From Bifidobacteriaceae bacterium (GTDB lineage Bacteria > Actinomycetota > Actinomycetes > Actinomycetales > WQXJ01), in NCBI GenBank assembly GCA_031272885.1, contig JAISSX010000002.1:1-40874 (forward strand): a stretch of 40,874 bases of DNA, read 5' to 3'. Shown here piece after piece: positions 1 through 8,671 of this stretch. A model generated the notes under the pieces. It saw only the letters and a list, made by a program, of their open reading frames with translations. It was not told where the DNA came from and ran no database searches. The position numbers and the translations under genes were made by a program. Each line of letters opens with the position of its first letter. The stretch's first letter is position 1.

Positions 1-191
1 TAAGCTACGGGCGGGTGCGGACCGAGGTGCGTTCGGCCGGCTCGGGCGCCCACCTGGGGCATGTGTTCGATGACGGCCCGGCCGAGGCGGGTGGCCTGCG
101 CTATTGCATCAACTCGGCGGCGCTGCGGTTTGTGCCGCGGGACCAGATGGCGGCCCAGGGCTACGGCGACTACCTGCCGCTGGTCAAGTAG
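1..191 (+). CDS. msrB: Peptide-methionine (R)-S-oxide reductase MsrB, C-terminal part
   Basis: Reading frame starts at base 3 and is open to the window edge, so the N-terminus lies outside. The 62 visible residues carry the C-terminal MsrB signature: [12 protein letters not shown], then [13 protein letters not shown] containing the catalytic Cys, then a GYGDYL tail before the stop. MsrB reduces the R-epimer of methionine sulfoxide in oxidised proteins using thioredoxin. It could be a stand-alone MsrB or the end of an MsrA-MsrB fusion; the visible part does not decide. The stop codon overlaps the end of the convergent ABC gene by 8 bp, so no terminator separates them. The tail sequence is highly specific for the family. 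Confidence 0.93.
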   Translation, partial: SYGRVRTEVRSAGSGAHLGHVFDDGPAEAGGLRYCINSAALRFVPRDQMAAQGYGDYLPLVK

Positions 192-1968
192 CCGCCGCCT
201 CGCGCGCCAGCAGTGTGGCGAAGGCCCCGCCGGCCTGGGCCGCCAGATCGTCATAGCGGCCCTCCTGCACCACCCGGCCGGCGTCCAGCACCACAATCCA
301 ATCGGCCTGCGTCACCGTGCTGAGCCGGTGGGCGATGACGATCACCGTCTTGTCCCGGCCGGCCTCCCGCAGGCCGTCCAACACGGCCCGTTCGGTGGCG
401 GCGTCCAGTTGCGAGGTGCATTCGTCCAGCACCAGCACCTGGGGGTCACGCAGCAGGGTACGGGCCAGAGCCAGCCGCTGGCGCTGGCCGCCGCTCAGCT
501 TCTCCCCCATTTCGCCGATGGCGTCCTGGGGCAGGTCTTCCAGGGCCTGGTCCAGGTGGGCCGCCGCCATGGCTTGGCTGATGTCCGCAGGCGTGGCGTC
601 CGGGGCCGCCAGGGCCAGGTTGTCTTGGATCGACAGGTTGAACAGGTAGGGCCGCTGGGCGGCCACGCCAACGGTGCGGCGCAGGCCGGCCAGGGGTTGG
701 TGGCGGATGTCTTCACTGTCCAGCAGGATGGCGCCCTCGGTGGGGTCCCAGGTGCGGGTCAGCAGCGCCGCCACGGTCGACTTACCCGAGCCGGACGCAC
801 CCACCAGGGCCGTAACTTTGCCGGCCGCGGCGGTGAAAGTGACGTGTTCCAGGGCGGGGGTGGTGCGGTGGGCGCCCGGGTACCAGAAGGTGACGTCTTG
901 GAGGGTGACGGTGGGCGGGAGATCCCGGATCGAGTCCGGGATGACGCTTGGCTGACCGGGGGCGACGCTTGGCTGACCGGGGGTGGCCACGGCATCCGGC
1001 ACTAGGGGGGCGGCATCGGTCACCTCGAACAGCCGCCGGGCCGAGGCGAACGCCTGGGAGAGGTCGGCCGCGAAGTCCTCCACCCCCAGCACCGGCGCGA
1101 AAGCCGCCGCCGCGACCAGGGCGCCCAAGCAGACGGTGTCCAGTCCGGCGCCCGTGCGTCCAAGCAGCACCAACTCCAAGGCCGGCACCAACGCGGTCAG
1201 CACCAGGTTGACGCCGCGGGTCAACGCCGCCGCCCCGGCGATGCGTCGCAGCCCAAGGGCGATGGGCGCCTCGGCCAGAGCCAGTTGACCCAGGCGGCGG
1301 GCCTGGGCTTCGAAGGCCAGAACTTCGCGCACGCCTTGCACCGAATCGGTCACCGACTGGGCCACCTGGCCACGGCCCTGACGCACCAGGGTGGCCGGGC
1401 TGTCCGGGCCGCCCCGCGCGCCGCGCCGCCCCAGGCTGCTGGCCGCCACCGCCGCGAGGCCCGCCGCCAGCAACGCCGCCCCCCACGGGTCGACCACCAG
1501 CGCAAACCACACCACGGTGGCCAGCGGCACCACCACGGCGGTGACGGCCGGCCCGATGGTGTGGGCGAAGAACACCTCCACCCGGTCCACGTCCTTGGTC
1601 ACCCGGCTGAGCAGGTCACCCGTGTCCCGGCCTTCCACCGCGGCCGGGGCCTGCGGCGCCAAGCGGTCGTAAAAGTAGAGCCGCAACCGGGCCAGCGTGC
1701 GGAAGGCCACATAGTGCCCGCAGTACTGTTCCAGGTACCGCGCCAGGCCCTTGACCAGCGACAACACCACCAACACAAGCACCGTGCGGCCCAGCCGGTC
1801 CGGCCGCCCGCCGGCCGCGATGGCCTGGCCCACGGCCCGGCCGGCCACGCCCAGCAGGGCAATGCCACAGGCCAACCCCACCGTGCGGAACAGGGCGGAC
1901 AGGGCCAGTGGCCGCCACATCGGGCGGGCCAGGGCCAACAAGCGGCGGCGCAGTTCACGGTTGGTCAT
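184..1968 (-). CDS. ABC exporter half-transporter, CydC-like (fused permease and ATPase)
   Basis: 594 residues. The N-terminal half is a six-helix ABC type-1 transmembrane domain with a [18 protein letters not shown] coupling region; the C-terminal half is the nucleotide-binding domain with Walker [10 protein letters not shown] near residue 389, signature [13 protein letters not shown] and Walker [13 protein letters not shown], where Cys replaces the usual Pro. Its start overlaps the stop of the upstream half-transporter by 4 bp (ATGA), so the two are co-translated and should form a heterodimer. Size, order and domain plan fit CydDC-type exporters of glutathione/cysteine needed for cytochrome bd assembly, but no cydAB is present here and related siderophore or drug exporters look similar. 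The TMD-NBD linker (about residues 329-349) is expanded by a 7-residue tandem repeat and an in-frame palindromic repeat. Confidence 0.85.
   Translation of the reverse strand: MTNRELRRRLLALARPMWRPLALSALFRTVGLACGIALLGVAGRAVGQAIAAGGRPDRLGRTVLVLVVLSLVKGLARYLEQYCGHYVAFRTLARLRLYFYDRLAPQAPAAVEGRDTGDLLSRVTKDVDRVEVFFAHTIGPAVTAVVVPLATVVWFALVVDPWGAALLAAGLAAVAASSLGRRGARGGPDSPATLVRQGRGQVAQSVTDSVQGVREVLAFEAQARRLGQLALAEAPIALGLRRIAGAAALTRGVNLVLTALVPALELVLLGRTGAGLDTVCLGALVAAAAFAPVLGVEDFAADLSQAFASARRLFEVTDAAPLVPDAVATPGQPSVAPGQPSVIPDSIRDLPPTVTLQDVTFWYPGAHRTTPALEHVTFTAAAGKVTALVGASGSGKSTVAALLTRTWDPTEGAILLDSEDIRHQPLAGLRRTVGVAAQRPYLFNLSIQDNLALAAPDATPADISQAMAAAHLDQALEDLPQDAIGEMGEKLSGGQRQRLALARTLLRDPQVLVLDECTSQLDAATERAVLDGLREAGRDKTVIVIAHRLSTVTQADWIVVLDAGRVVQEGRYDDLAAQAGGAFATLLAREAAAT
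921..946. repeat. REP-like 26-bp palindrome, copy 1, inside coding sequence
   Basis: Begins GATCCCGG and ends CCGGGATGACG, with self-complementary arms. Two more copies of the same pattern occur at 19612-19637 and 33847-33872. This copy lies in the CydC-like gene and is translated as [10 protein letters not shown] in the linker between membrane and ATPase domains without breaking the frame. Confidence 0.75.
943..984. repeat. 21-bp tandem duplication in the CydC-like linker
   Basis: The unit GACGCTTGGCTGACCGGGGG plus one base occurs twice back to back (943-963 and 964-984). Because 21 bp is seven codons it adds a repeated PGQPSVA / PGQPSVI heptapeptide. It directly abuts and overlaps the REP-like palindrome. 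Confidence 0.9.
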
Positions 1969-3572
1969 CGCGCCACCTCCACCACGCGGCCGGATTGGGC
2001 GATGGTGGCCTGGCGGTGCGAGATGGCCAGCACCGTGCGGCCTTGGCCAAGGCGCTCCAGGACGGCCAGGATGGCCCGCTCCGAGACCAGGTCCACATGG
2101 GCGGTCGGCTCATCCAGCACCAGGATGGGGGCATCCTTCAAGTGGGCCCGGGCGATGGCCAGCCGCTGGGTTTGGCCGCCAGACAGGGCCAGGCCGCGCT
2201 CGCCGACGGCCGTGTCCAGGCCCTCCGGCAGGTCACGCACAAAGGCCGCCAGGTCGGCCGCCTCCAGCGCCGCCCACAGTTCGTCCTCGGTGGCCGATGG
2301 CGCCGCCAACAGTAGGTTGTCCCGCAGCGTCCCGGTGAACAGGTAGGTGTGCTGGGCCACCACCGCCAATTGGGCGCGCAACCAGGCGGCCGGCACCTGG
2401 GCGGCATCGTGCCCCCACACCTTGACCTGGCCGGCGGTGGGCACCAGGTTGCGTTGCAGCAGTTCCACGATGGTGGTCTTGCCGGCACCGCTGGGGCCGG
2501 TCAGGGCCACCCGTTCGCCCGGCTCCAGCCGCAGATCGAAGTCCTGCAGCACCGGCTGGCCGGGCAGGTAGGCGAAACCGACCCCTGCGAACTCGACCGC
2601 CGGCCCCTCCTTCTCCAAGGTGCCGCCTTCGCCAGGGTCGGGGATGGCCGGTTCGGTGGCCAGCAGGGCCTTGATCTCTTTGACCGAGGCGATGCCGCCC
2701 ATGCCGACATAGAAGAACTGGCCGATCCGGTCCAAGGGTTCCAACAGCAGCGTGCCCAACAGCACCAAGGCCAGGGCCTGCCCGCCGCTAATGGCGCCCG
2801 CCGCCAGGCGGTGCAGGGCCAGACCGGCGGCCGCCGTGATGAAGGCCAGCGAGAACAGGGCGTCCACCACCAGCAGCAGCACCTGGTTGCCGGCCAGCAG
2901 GCGCATGACATGGCGGCGCAGGGATTCGGCCGCCGCCGCCAGGCGGCGGCCGTGCGCCGCCTCGGCGTTCATCAGGCGCAGGGTACCCAAGCCCTGGATG
3001 GCGTCCAAGAACTGGGCCGAGAACTGACGCCCCGCCTCCCGGTAGCGCCGCGACACGCCCCGGAAGGCAGCCTGGAAGCCGCCCAAGGCCAGGGGGATGG
3101 CGGGCAGCGCCAGCGCCAGCCAAGCGGCCCACACCGGGTCCACCACCACGGCCGCCAACACCAACACCAGCAGGGGGGCCGTCATCGAACCGATCATGGG
3201 CCCCAAGAAGGTGCTGCGGTAGGCGGCCGCCCGTTCCACACCATCGGTCGCCGTCGAGACCAGGGCGCCGGTCCGTTCCCGGCTGCGGGTGGCCGCCCCC
3301 AACCGGAAGACATGCGCCACCACGGCCCGGCGGGTGTCATGCTCATCGGCGGCCTGGCCGCGGGCCGCCAAGTAGGGCACCGCCCAGGCGGCCGCGCCGG
3401 CCACCACGATGGCCGCTCCTGCCGCCAACGCCACCAAGGCCGCCGAGCCGCCATCCGAACCATCCGCCGCCAGGTGGTCAACCCCCCAGCCCAGGCAGAG
3501 GTACAGCCCGGCCAGCGCCAGTGCCTGGACCCAACCCAGGGCGATGATGGGCAGACGTTTCACAACGCCCAC
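1965..3572 (-). CDS. ABC exporter half-transporter, CydD-like (fused permease and ATPase)
   Basis: 535 residues starting at GTG; an in-frame GTG three codons later is possible and neither has a clear ribosome binding site. It has a type-1 ABC transmembrane domain (about residues 1-300) followed by a complete ATPase domain: Walker A GPSGAGKTT (near 360), signature LSGGQTQRLAIARAH, Walker B ILVLDEPTAHVD and a SHRQATI switch region. It is first in a two-gene operon, with a 4-bp overlap to the second half-transporter, matching the cydD-cydC order. The likely role is export of a small thiol across the membrane, inferred from family resemblance only; a generic heterodimeric exporter is the alternative. 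The partner genes for cytochrome bd are not in the window. Confidence 0.85.
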   Translation of the reverse strand: MGVVKRLPIIALGWVQALALAGLYLCLGWGVDHLAADGSDGGSAALVALAAGAAIVVAGAAAWAVPYLAARGQAADEHDTRRAVVAHVFRLGAATRSRERTGALVSTATDGVERAAAYRSTFLGPMIGSMTAPLLVLVLAAVVVDPVWAAWLALALPAIPLALGGFQAAFRGVSRRYREAGRQFSAQFLDAIQGLGTLRLMNAEAAHGRRLAAAAESLRRHVMRLLAGNQVLLLVVDALFSLAFITAAAGLALHRLAAGAISGGQALALVLLGTLLLEPLDRIGQFFYVGMGGIASVKEIKALLATEPAIPDPGEGGTLEKEGPAVEFAGVGFAYLPGQPVLQDFDLRLEPGERVALTGPSGAGKTTIVELLQRNLVPTAGQVKVWGHDAAQVPAAWLRAQLAVVAQHTYLFTGTLRDNLLLAAPSATEDELWAALEAADLAAFVRDLPEGLDTAVGERGLALSGGQTQRLAIARAHLKDAPILVLDEPTAHVDLVSERAILAVLERLGQGRTVLAISHRQATIAQSGRVVEVAR

Positions 3573-3594
3573 AATAGGAGCAAAGACACCAAGA

Positions 3595-3622
3595 GGCCCG
3601 CTCCCGTAGGCGGGAGCGGGCC
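3595..3622 (-). terminator. Intrinsic terminator of fusA2
   Basis: A 12-bp perfect stem (GGCCCGCTCCCG paired with CGGGAGCGGGCC) with a TAGG loop lies 13 nt past the fusA2 stop. On the minus strand it is followed by a T-rich stretch (CTCTTGGTGTCTTT). It separates fusA2 from the ABC operon downstream. Confidence 0.8.
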
Positions 3623-3635
3623 CCTGGGACTACTG

Positions 3636-5792
3636 CTACTTCTTCTCGGCTGCGACCTCGGCGATGACGGCCTCGACCCGGTGCGGCGGCATCGGCTCGT
3701 GGCCGATGTACTCGCTGGTGAACGAGCCGGTACCACGCGACATCGAACGCAGGTCGATGGCGTAGTTGGTGACCTCGAACTGCGGCACCTCGGCCTTGAC
3801 CATGGTGCGCCCGCCGGCCACCGACTCGGTGCCGGTCAACCGGCCACGCCGCGACGACAGGTCCGACATGACCGCGCCCACGTTCTCGTCATCGACCAGG
3901 ATGGACAGGGCCACCACCGGTTCCAGCAGCGACACCGCACCCGGCTTCGAGGCGGCCTCCTTCAGGGCCAGCGAACCGGCCATCTGGAACGCGGCATCGG
4001 ACGAATCGACCGAGTGCGCCTTGCCGTCGAACAACGTCACCCGGATGTCCACCATGGGATAGCCCGCCAGCACGCCCTTCGCCATCTGCGCCCGCACACC
4101 CTTCTCCACGGACGGGATGAACTGGCGCGGCACGGCACCGCCCACCACCTTGTCGACAAACTCGAAGCCGCCGCCCGGTTCCAACGGCTCGACCTCGATC
4201 ATGCACTTGGCGTACTGGCCGTGGCCGCCGGACTGCTTGACGTGCCGGCCTTCGGCCTGCACCTTCTGGGCGAACGTCTCACGCATCATCACCCGGTAAG
4301 GCACCTTCTCCACCTGGACGCCGAACTTGTCCGCCAACCGCTGCAGCGTCACCTCGACGTGGGCATCGCCCATGGTCCACAGAACGGTCTGCCGCGTTTC
4401 TTGGTTGTGCTCCACCCGCAGCGTGGGATCCTCGGACACCAGGCGGCTGAGGCCCGTGCCCAACTTGTCTTCGTCCGACGAGTTGGCGGCCTTGATGGCC
4501 ACCGGCAGCATCGGCTCGGGCGGCGTCCACGGCTGAGCCACCAACGGCTTGGCCGGATCGGACAGGGTGTCGCCCGTCTCCGCCACCGTCAGCCGCGCCA
4601 CGGCGGCGATGTCGCCCGCCACCACGTACGGCACCGGCCGCTGCTTGGCGCCCAGCGGCGAGGTCAGCGTGCCCGCGCGCTCGTTCTCGGGATGGTTGGG
4701 GGTGCCGGCCGGATGCAGGCCGTGACCCTCCACGTGGACCTGGGATTCGGCCCGCAGCGTGCCGCTGAAGACGCGCACAATCGAGATACGGCCCACGTAG
4801 GCGTCTTGCGTGGTCTTGATGACCTCGGCCACCAGTGGCCCCTTCGGGTCCGAGCTGATCTCGACTTCCTTGCCGCTCGGGTCAAGCACCTCGGGCATGG
4901 GGGCGATGACGGGGCTGGGGAAGCCGTCACGGATCAGATAGAGCAGCTCATCGGTGCCGATGCCGCCCGCCGCCGCCATCGGCATGATCGGGAAGAACGA
5001 GGCGTTGGCCATGGCCTTTTGCAGGTCGGCCCGCAGGGCGGCGCCATCCAGTTCGCCACCGTCCAGGTAAGCCTCCATCAGGTCTTCGTCGCCGGATTCG
5101 GTGATCAGGGCCTCGATGAAAGACTCGCGGTTACGCTCCATCTTGCCCACTTCGTCGCCTTCGGCGGCCCGGACCACGCGCTTACCGGAGGTGAAATCAA
5201 CCACCTGGCCGGTCAGGATGTCCAACAGCGAGCCGATCTCGGCTTCCGACTTGTACAGCGGCAGCATCATCGGCAACACGGCATCGCCGAACGCATCACG
5301 GCAGGCATCGACCACGCCGTCGTAGTCAGCCCTGGGGTTGTCCAGCTTGGTCACCAACACCGCCCGCGGCATGCGCACCGCGGCCAGTTCGTCCCACAGC
5401 AGCCGGGTGGCGCCCGAGATGCCGTCCACGGCGCTGATCACGAACACCGCGGCATCGGCGCCACGGATGGCGGCCCGCAGGTCACCCAGGTAGTCGGCGT
5501 AGCCGGGGGCGTCAATGATATTGATCTTGACCCCCTCGAACACGATGGGGGCCAGCGCCAAACCGACCGACCGGCCCGTCTTGCGCTCGATGTCCTCATA
5601 GTCCGTTACGGTGGTGCCCTCCGCCACAGAGCCGGCCCGGCCGATCTCACCGGTGGCTACCAGCAGCCCCTCCACGATGGTGGTCTTCCCGGATCCGGAG
5701 GATCCCACGAACACCACGTTGCGGATCTTGCCCGGATCCGACACAGGGGTGGCTGATTTCGACTGGGCGGAGGATTGACTGTCCACGGCCAT
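3636..5792 (-). CDS. fusA2: Elongation factor G-like GTPase, EF-G2 / FusA2 type
   Basis: 718 residues. The start at 5792 (MAVDSQSS) is chosen because GAGAGG precedes it at good spacing; the open frame upstream is antisense to the pgi start. GTPase motifs: P-loop GSSGSGKTT at residues 30-38, DAPG at 94-97 and TKLD at 148-151, each differing from canonical EF-G (AHIDAGKTT, DTPG, NKMD). EF-G domains II to V follow, including the conserved SGGHGQYAKCMIEVEP block of domain IV and the GYPMVDIRVTLFDGKAHSVDSS block. This matches the actinobacterial EF-G2 (FusA2) family, about 714 residues in mycobacteria. Such paralogues lack strong translocation activity where tested and their role is unsettled; a recycling or stress role is inference. 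It is transcribed alone, divergent from pgi. Confidence 0.9.
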   Translation of the reverse strand: MAVDSQSSAQSKSATPVSDPGKIRNVVFVGSSGSGKTTIVEGLLVATGEIGRAGSVAEGTTVTDYEDIERKTGRSVGLALAPIVFEGVKINIIDAPGYADYLGDLRAAIRGADAAVFVISAVDGISGATRLLWDELAAVRMPRAVLVTKLDNPRADYDGVVDACRDAFGDAVLPMMLPLYKSEAEIGSLLDILTGQVVDFTSGKRVVRAAEGDEVGKMERNRESFIEALITESGDEDLMEAYLDGGELDGAALRADLQKAMANASFFPIMPMAAAGGIGTDELLYLIRDGFPSPVIAPMPEVLDPSGKEVEISSDPKGPLVAEVIKTTQDAYVGRISIVRVFSGTLRAESQVHVEGHGLHPAGTPNHPENERAGTLTSPLGAKQRPVPYVVAGDIAAVARLTVAETGDTLSDPAKPLVAQPWTPPEPMLPVAIKAANSSDEDKLGTGLSRLVSEDPTLRVEHNQETRQTVLWTMGDAHVEVTLQRLADKFGVQVEKVPYRVMMRETFAQKVQAEGRHVKQSGGHGQYAKCMIEVEPLEPGGGFEFVDKVVGGAVPRQFIPSVEKGVRAQMAKGVLAGYPMVDIRVTLFDGKAHSVDSSDAAFQMAGSLALKEAASKPGAVSLLEPVVALSILVDDENVGAVMSDLSSRRGRLTGTESVAGGRTMVKAEVPQFEVTNYAIDLRSMSRGTGSFTSEYIGHEPMPPHRVEAVIAEVAAEKK

Positions 5793-5911
5793 GGGTAATA
5801 CCTCTCTTAGGTAGCTGCGTTGCCGACCAACCCCACGATCGTAGCCCAGGCGGCCACACGCCGTCTGCCGCCTTCTGCCGAAAGCCAAGCCCGGAAGCGC
5901 CCACGGCGCGC

Positions 5912-5917
5912 TAATCT
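5912..5917 (+). promoter_or_regulatory. Candidate -10 element, leaderless pgi
   Basis: TAATCT ends 7 nt before the pgi ATG, so the predicted transcript would begin at or next to the start codon. No purine-rich ribosome binding site lies upstream of the ATG, consistent with a leaderless message. Confidence 0.45.
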
Positions 5918-5924
5918 TGCTGGC

Positions 5925-7613
5925 ATGAGCATCGCTCCCGTCGATCCCACCACCACCGAAGCCTGGCAAGCCCTGCGCCAACACATCCAGCAGATGGCCG
6001 GCCAACCGGTTGACCTGAGGGCCTGGTTCAAGGACCAGCCCTCCCGGGCCGCCGATCTCACCTTCCAGGCGGCTGACCTGCGGGTAGACCTGTCGAAAAA
6101 CCTGATTCACCCCGGCACCATCCAGCTCTTGTTGCAGTTGGCAGACCAGGTAGGCCTGCACAGCCGCATCGAGGCCATGTTCAACGGCGAACACATCAAC
6201 GTGACCGAAAACCGGGCTGTCCTTCACACCGCCCTGCGCCTGCCGCCAGGCAGCCCGCCCCTGATCGTGGACGGCCAAGACGTCACTGCCGATGTCCACG
6301 CCGAACTGACCCGCTTCCTCACCTTTGCCGCCACGGTGCGCGATGGCGTCCACACCGGCATCACCGGCAAGCCGATTCAGACGGTGGTCAACATCGGTAT
6401 CGGCGGCTCAGACCTGGGGCCGTCCATGGTTTACCAGGCGCTGGGCGCCTACCAGGGCCGGATCAAGGCCAAGTTCGTTTCCAACGTGGACCCCAGCGAC
6501 ATCGGCGACACCCTGGCCCCGCTGGACCCGGAAACCACCCTGTTCATTGTCGCCTCCAAGACCTTCACCACCCTCGAGACCCTGACCAACGCCCGGCTGG
6601 CCCGCGCCTGGCTGCTGGAGATGCTGCACGCCCGCGGCGTGGTCTCTTCGGCCGAGACCGCCACACAGGCCGTGGCACGGCACTTCGTGGCCGTCTCCAC
6701 CGCCCGCCAGAAGGTGGCCGAATTCGGCATCAACCCAGACAACGCCTTCGGCTTCTGGGACTGGGTGGGCGGCCGCTATTCGGTAGACAGCGCCATCGGC
6801 ACTGTGCTGGCGGTAGCCCTTGGACCGCAGGTCTTCCGCGAGTTCCTGGCCGGCTTCAACGCCATGGACACCCACCTGCGCATCACCCCGTTCGACCGCA
6901 ACGTGCCGGTGCTGATGGGCCTGCTCAACGTGTGGTACGTCAACTTCTGGGATGCCCGCACCCACGCCGTGCTGCCCTATTCCCAGCACCTGGCCCGCTT
7001 CCCCGCCTACCTGCAGCAACTCACCATGGAGTCCAACGGCAAGTCGGTGCGCTGGAACGGTGAACCGGTCACCACCACCACTGGGGAGGTCTTCTGGGGC
7101 GAACCTGGTACCAACGGCCAGCACGCCTTCTACCAGTTGCTGCACCAGGGCACCCAGTTGGTGCCGACCGATTTCATCGCCTTCGCCAACCCGCCGGTGC
7201 CGCTCCAGGACGGCGACCAAGACGTCCACGAACTGCTGCTGGCCAACTTCATCGCCCAAACCGCCGCCCTTGCCTTCGGCAAGACCCCGGCCGAGGTCCG
7301 GGCCGAAGGCACGGCCGAGGCGATTGTGCCGGCCCGTGTCTTCACCGGCAACCGCCCCTCCACCTCGATCATGGCCCCCGCCCTGACCCCGTCCGTGCTG
7401 GGCCAACTGATCGCCCTCTACGAGCACATCACATTGGTGCAGGGCGCCATTTGGGGCATCGACTCGTTCGACCAGTGGGGCGTGGAACTGGGCAAGGCCC
7501 TGGCCACCAAGGTGACGCCGGCCCTGCGCGGCGACCGGGCGGCCTTTACAGGGCTTGACGCCTCCAGCCAAGGTTTGGTGGAGTACTACCGTTCCGTTCG
7601 GGTTCACCCGTAA
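5925..7613 (+). CDS. pgi: Glucose-6-phosphate isomerase
   Basis: 562 residues from ATG 5925 (MSIAPVDP). The open frame extends 35 codons further upstream but that part is antisense to the fusA2 leader and a TAATCT box sits 7 nt before this ATG. Conserved PGI elements are clear: the sugar-phosphate binding [11 protein letters not shown], the SKTFTTLET loop, WDWVGGRYS, and the [19 protein letters not shown] signature, with the conserved Lys region near the C-terminus. It interconverts glucose-6-phosphate and fructose-6-phosphate in the cytoplasm for glycolysis and gluconeogenesis. Length is typical of the long bacterial type. A kinase gene follows after 36 bp in the same direction and may be co-transcribed. 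Confidence 0.97.
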   Translation: MSIAPVDPTTTEAWQALRQHIQQMAGQPVDLRAWFKDQPSRAADLTFQAADLRVDLSKNLIHPGTIQLLLQLADQVGLHSRIEAMFNGEHINVTENRAVLHTALRLPPGSPPLIVDGQDVTADVHAELTRFLTFAATVRDGVHTGITGKPIQTVVNIGIGGSDLGPSMVYQALGAYQGRIKAKFVSNVDPSDIGDTLAPLDPETTLFIVASKTFTTLETLTNARLARAWLLEMLHARGVVSSAETATQAVARHFVAVSTARQKVAEFGINPDNAFGFWDWVGGRYSVDSAIGTVLAVALGPQVFREFLAGFNAMDTHLRITPFDRNVPVLMGLLNVWYVNFWDARTHAVLPYSQHLARFPAYLQQLTMESNGKSVRWNGEPVTTTTGEVFWGEPGTNGQHAFYQLLHQGTQLVPTDFIAFANPPVPLQDGDQDVHELLLANFIAQTAALAFGKTPAEVRAEGTAEAIVPARVFTGNRPSTSIMAPALTPSVLGQLIALYEHITLVQGAIWGIDSFDQWGVELGKALATKVTPALRGDRAAFTGLDASSQGLVEYYRSVRVHP

Positions 7614-7649
7614 TCCGTCACACCTAACTCAAAGAGGGGCCGTAATACT

Positions 7650-8459
7650 GTGGTGCAGTTTGCCTACGTCATCGCCGGTTCGGAGGCCACCGGGGGTGCC
7701 GGCCTCCAAGTTGATCTGAAGACGTTCCAACAACTGGGCGTCTACGGCATCGGCACCATCACTTGCATCGTCTCGTTCGATCCGAAGAACGGTTGGGGCC
7801 ACCGCTTTGTGCCGGTCGATCCCCAGGTGATTGCGGACCAGTTCGAGGCCGCCACCGCCTCGCAGGACCTGGATACGGTCAAGGTCGGCATGCTGGGCAC
7901 CCCGGCCACCATCGACGTGGTGGCCAAGGCCCTCGCCTCCCAGCCCTGGCGCAACGTGGTGGTTGACCCGGTGCTGATCTGCAAGGGCCAAGAACCCGGC
8001 GCTGCCCTCGACACCGACACCGCCCTCAAAGAGAAGGTGTTACCGCTGGCCACCGTGGTGACACCGAACAACTTCGAGGCCCGGGCGCTGTCCGGGTTGG
8101 CGTCCCTCGAAACGATCGATGACCTGGCCGAGGCCGGCCGGTTGATCCTGGCCCGCGGCCCCAAGGCCGTGGTGGTCAAGGGCGGTATCGACTTCCCAGG
8201 GCCCGATGCCATTGACGTGCTGGTACAGGCGTCGCCCGCTGGCGGGCAGCCCACAGTGCAGGTCTTCTCGGCCCCCAAGATCGGCCAAGAACGGGTGTCT
8301 GGCGCCGGTTGCACCTTCGCCGCCGCCATCACCGCCGAACTGGCCAAGGGTTCTACCCTGCCCGATGCCGTGCAGGTTGCCAAGGATCTGGTCACCCGCG
8401 GCATACAACACCGCGTCCCCGGCCACACGCCGTTCACGACCGTCTGGCAAGGCGCCTGA
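7650..8459 (+). CDS. Pyridoxal kinase / hydroxymethylpyrimidine (phosphate) kinase, ThiD-PdxK family
   Basis: 269 residues from GTG 7650, with AAAGAGGGG 10 nt upstream; the second codon is also GTG. It is a ribokinase-fold vitamin kinase: N-terminal AGSEATGGAGLQVDLKTF substrate loop, GMLGTP, VVDPVLICKG, VTPNNFEA, VVVKGG and the anion-hole motif SGAGCTFAAAI near residue 225. The GVYGIGTITCIVSFDP segment resembles Firmicute PdxK proteins that phosphorylate pyridoxal and related vitamin B6 forms and are often annotated ThiD; no thi genes are nearby, so B6 salvage is more likely than thiamine synthesis (inference). It follows pgi by 36 bp. The stop codon lies in the loop of a perfect 15-bp hairpin. 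Confidence 0.88.
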   Translation: MVQFAYVIAGSEATGGAGLQVDLKTFQQLGVYGIGTITCIVSFDPKNGWGHRFVPVDPQVIADQFEAATASQDLDTVKVGMLGTPATIDVVAKALASQPWRNVVVDPVLICKGQEPGAALDTDTALKEKVLPLATVVTPNNFEARALSGLASLETIDDLAEAGRLILARGPKAVVVKGGIDFPGPDAIDVLVQASPAGGQPTVQVFSAPKIGQERVSGAGCTFAAAITAELAKGSTLPDAVQVAKDLVTRGIQHRVPGHTPFTTVWQGA

Positions 8460-8475
8460 CGGCGCCTTGCCAGAC
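8442..8475 (+). terminator. Perfect 15-bp hairpin enclosing the kinase stop codon
   Basis: GTCTGGCAAGGCGCC, loop TGAC, then the exact complement. The stop TGA is in the loop. There is no U-tract, so termination would not be classical; the left arm is also part of a direct repeat seen again at 8639-8657. Confidence 0.5.
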
Positions 8476-8657
8476 TGGTCGAACCGCGATGCTGGCTAGC
8501 CGCGTCTCCTACGTCGCGCTCCGCGCTCCTCGTCGACACGGTTTGGCAGGGGGCATAGCCCCTTCTGCCAAACCGTGTCCCACCATGCTGGCTAGCCGCG
8601 TCTCCTACGTCGCGCTCCGCGCTCCTCGTCGACACGGGTGGCAAGGCGCCTGACGGC
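8445..8657. repeat. Compound repeat cluster between the vitamin kinase gene and thpR
   Basis: A 19-bp direct repeat (TGGCAAGGCGCCTGACGGC) bounds the cluster at 8445-8463 and 8639-8657. Inside are two identical 53-bp direct repeats at 8489-8541 and 8585-8637 (beginning ATGCTGGCTAGCCGCG) separated by a strong stem-loop. The intergenic space 8460-8671 is almost wholly made of these repeats. No transposase is present. It looks like a small non-autonomous repeat element or nested REP-type insertion; the family is not recognised. Confidence 0.85.
8535..8579. repeat. Strong inverted repeat inside the cluster
   Basis: GACACGGTTTGGCAG (8535-8549) is exactly complementary to 8565-8579, with a further GGGG/CCCC pairing and a CATAG loop. 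The outer arm overlaps the end of the first 53-bp repeat. Confidence 0.85.
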
Positions 8658-8671
8658 CGCTGGCGCCTGAA

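Noticed and set aside
2349-5756. A plus-strand open frame of 1135 codons across two genes
   Set aside because: It is antisense to the CydD-like gene and fusA2, both with complete conserved motifs. Its translation is His/Gly/Arg-rich with no domain, as expected of a third-position GC shadow.
8489-8637. Possible CRISPR array
   Set aside because: Only two repeats, each 53 bp, with a self-complementary 43-bp spacer and no cas genes.
8309-8653. A plus-strand frame containing two copies of a MLASRVSYVALRAPRRHG peptide
   Set aside because: The peptide repeat is simply the translation of the 53-bp DNA repeats; there is no ribosome binding site or other protein feature.
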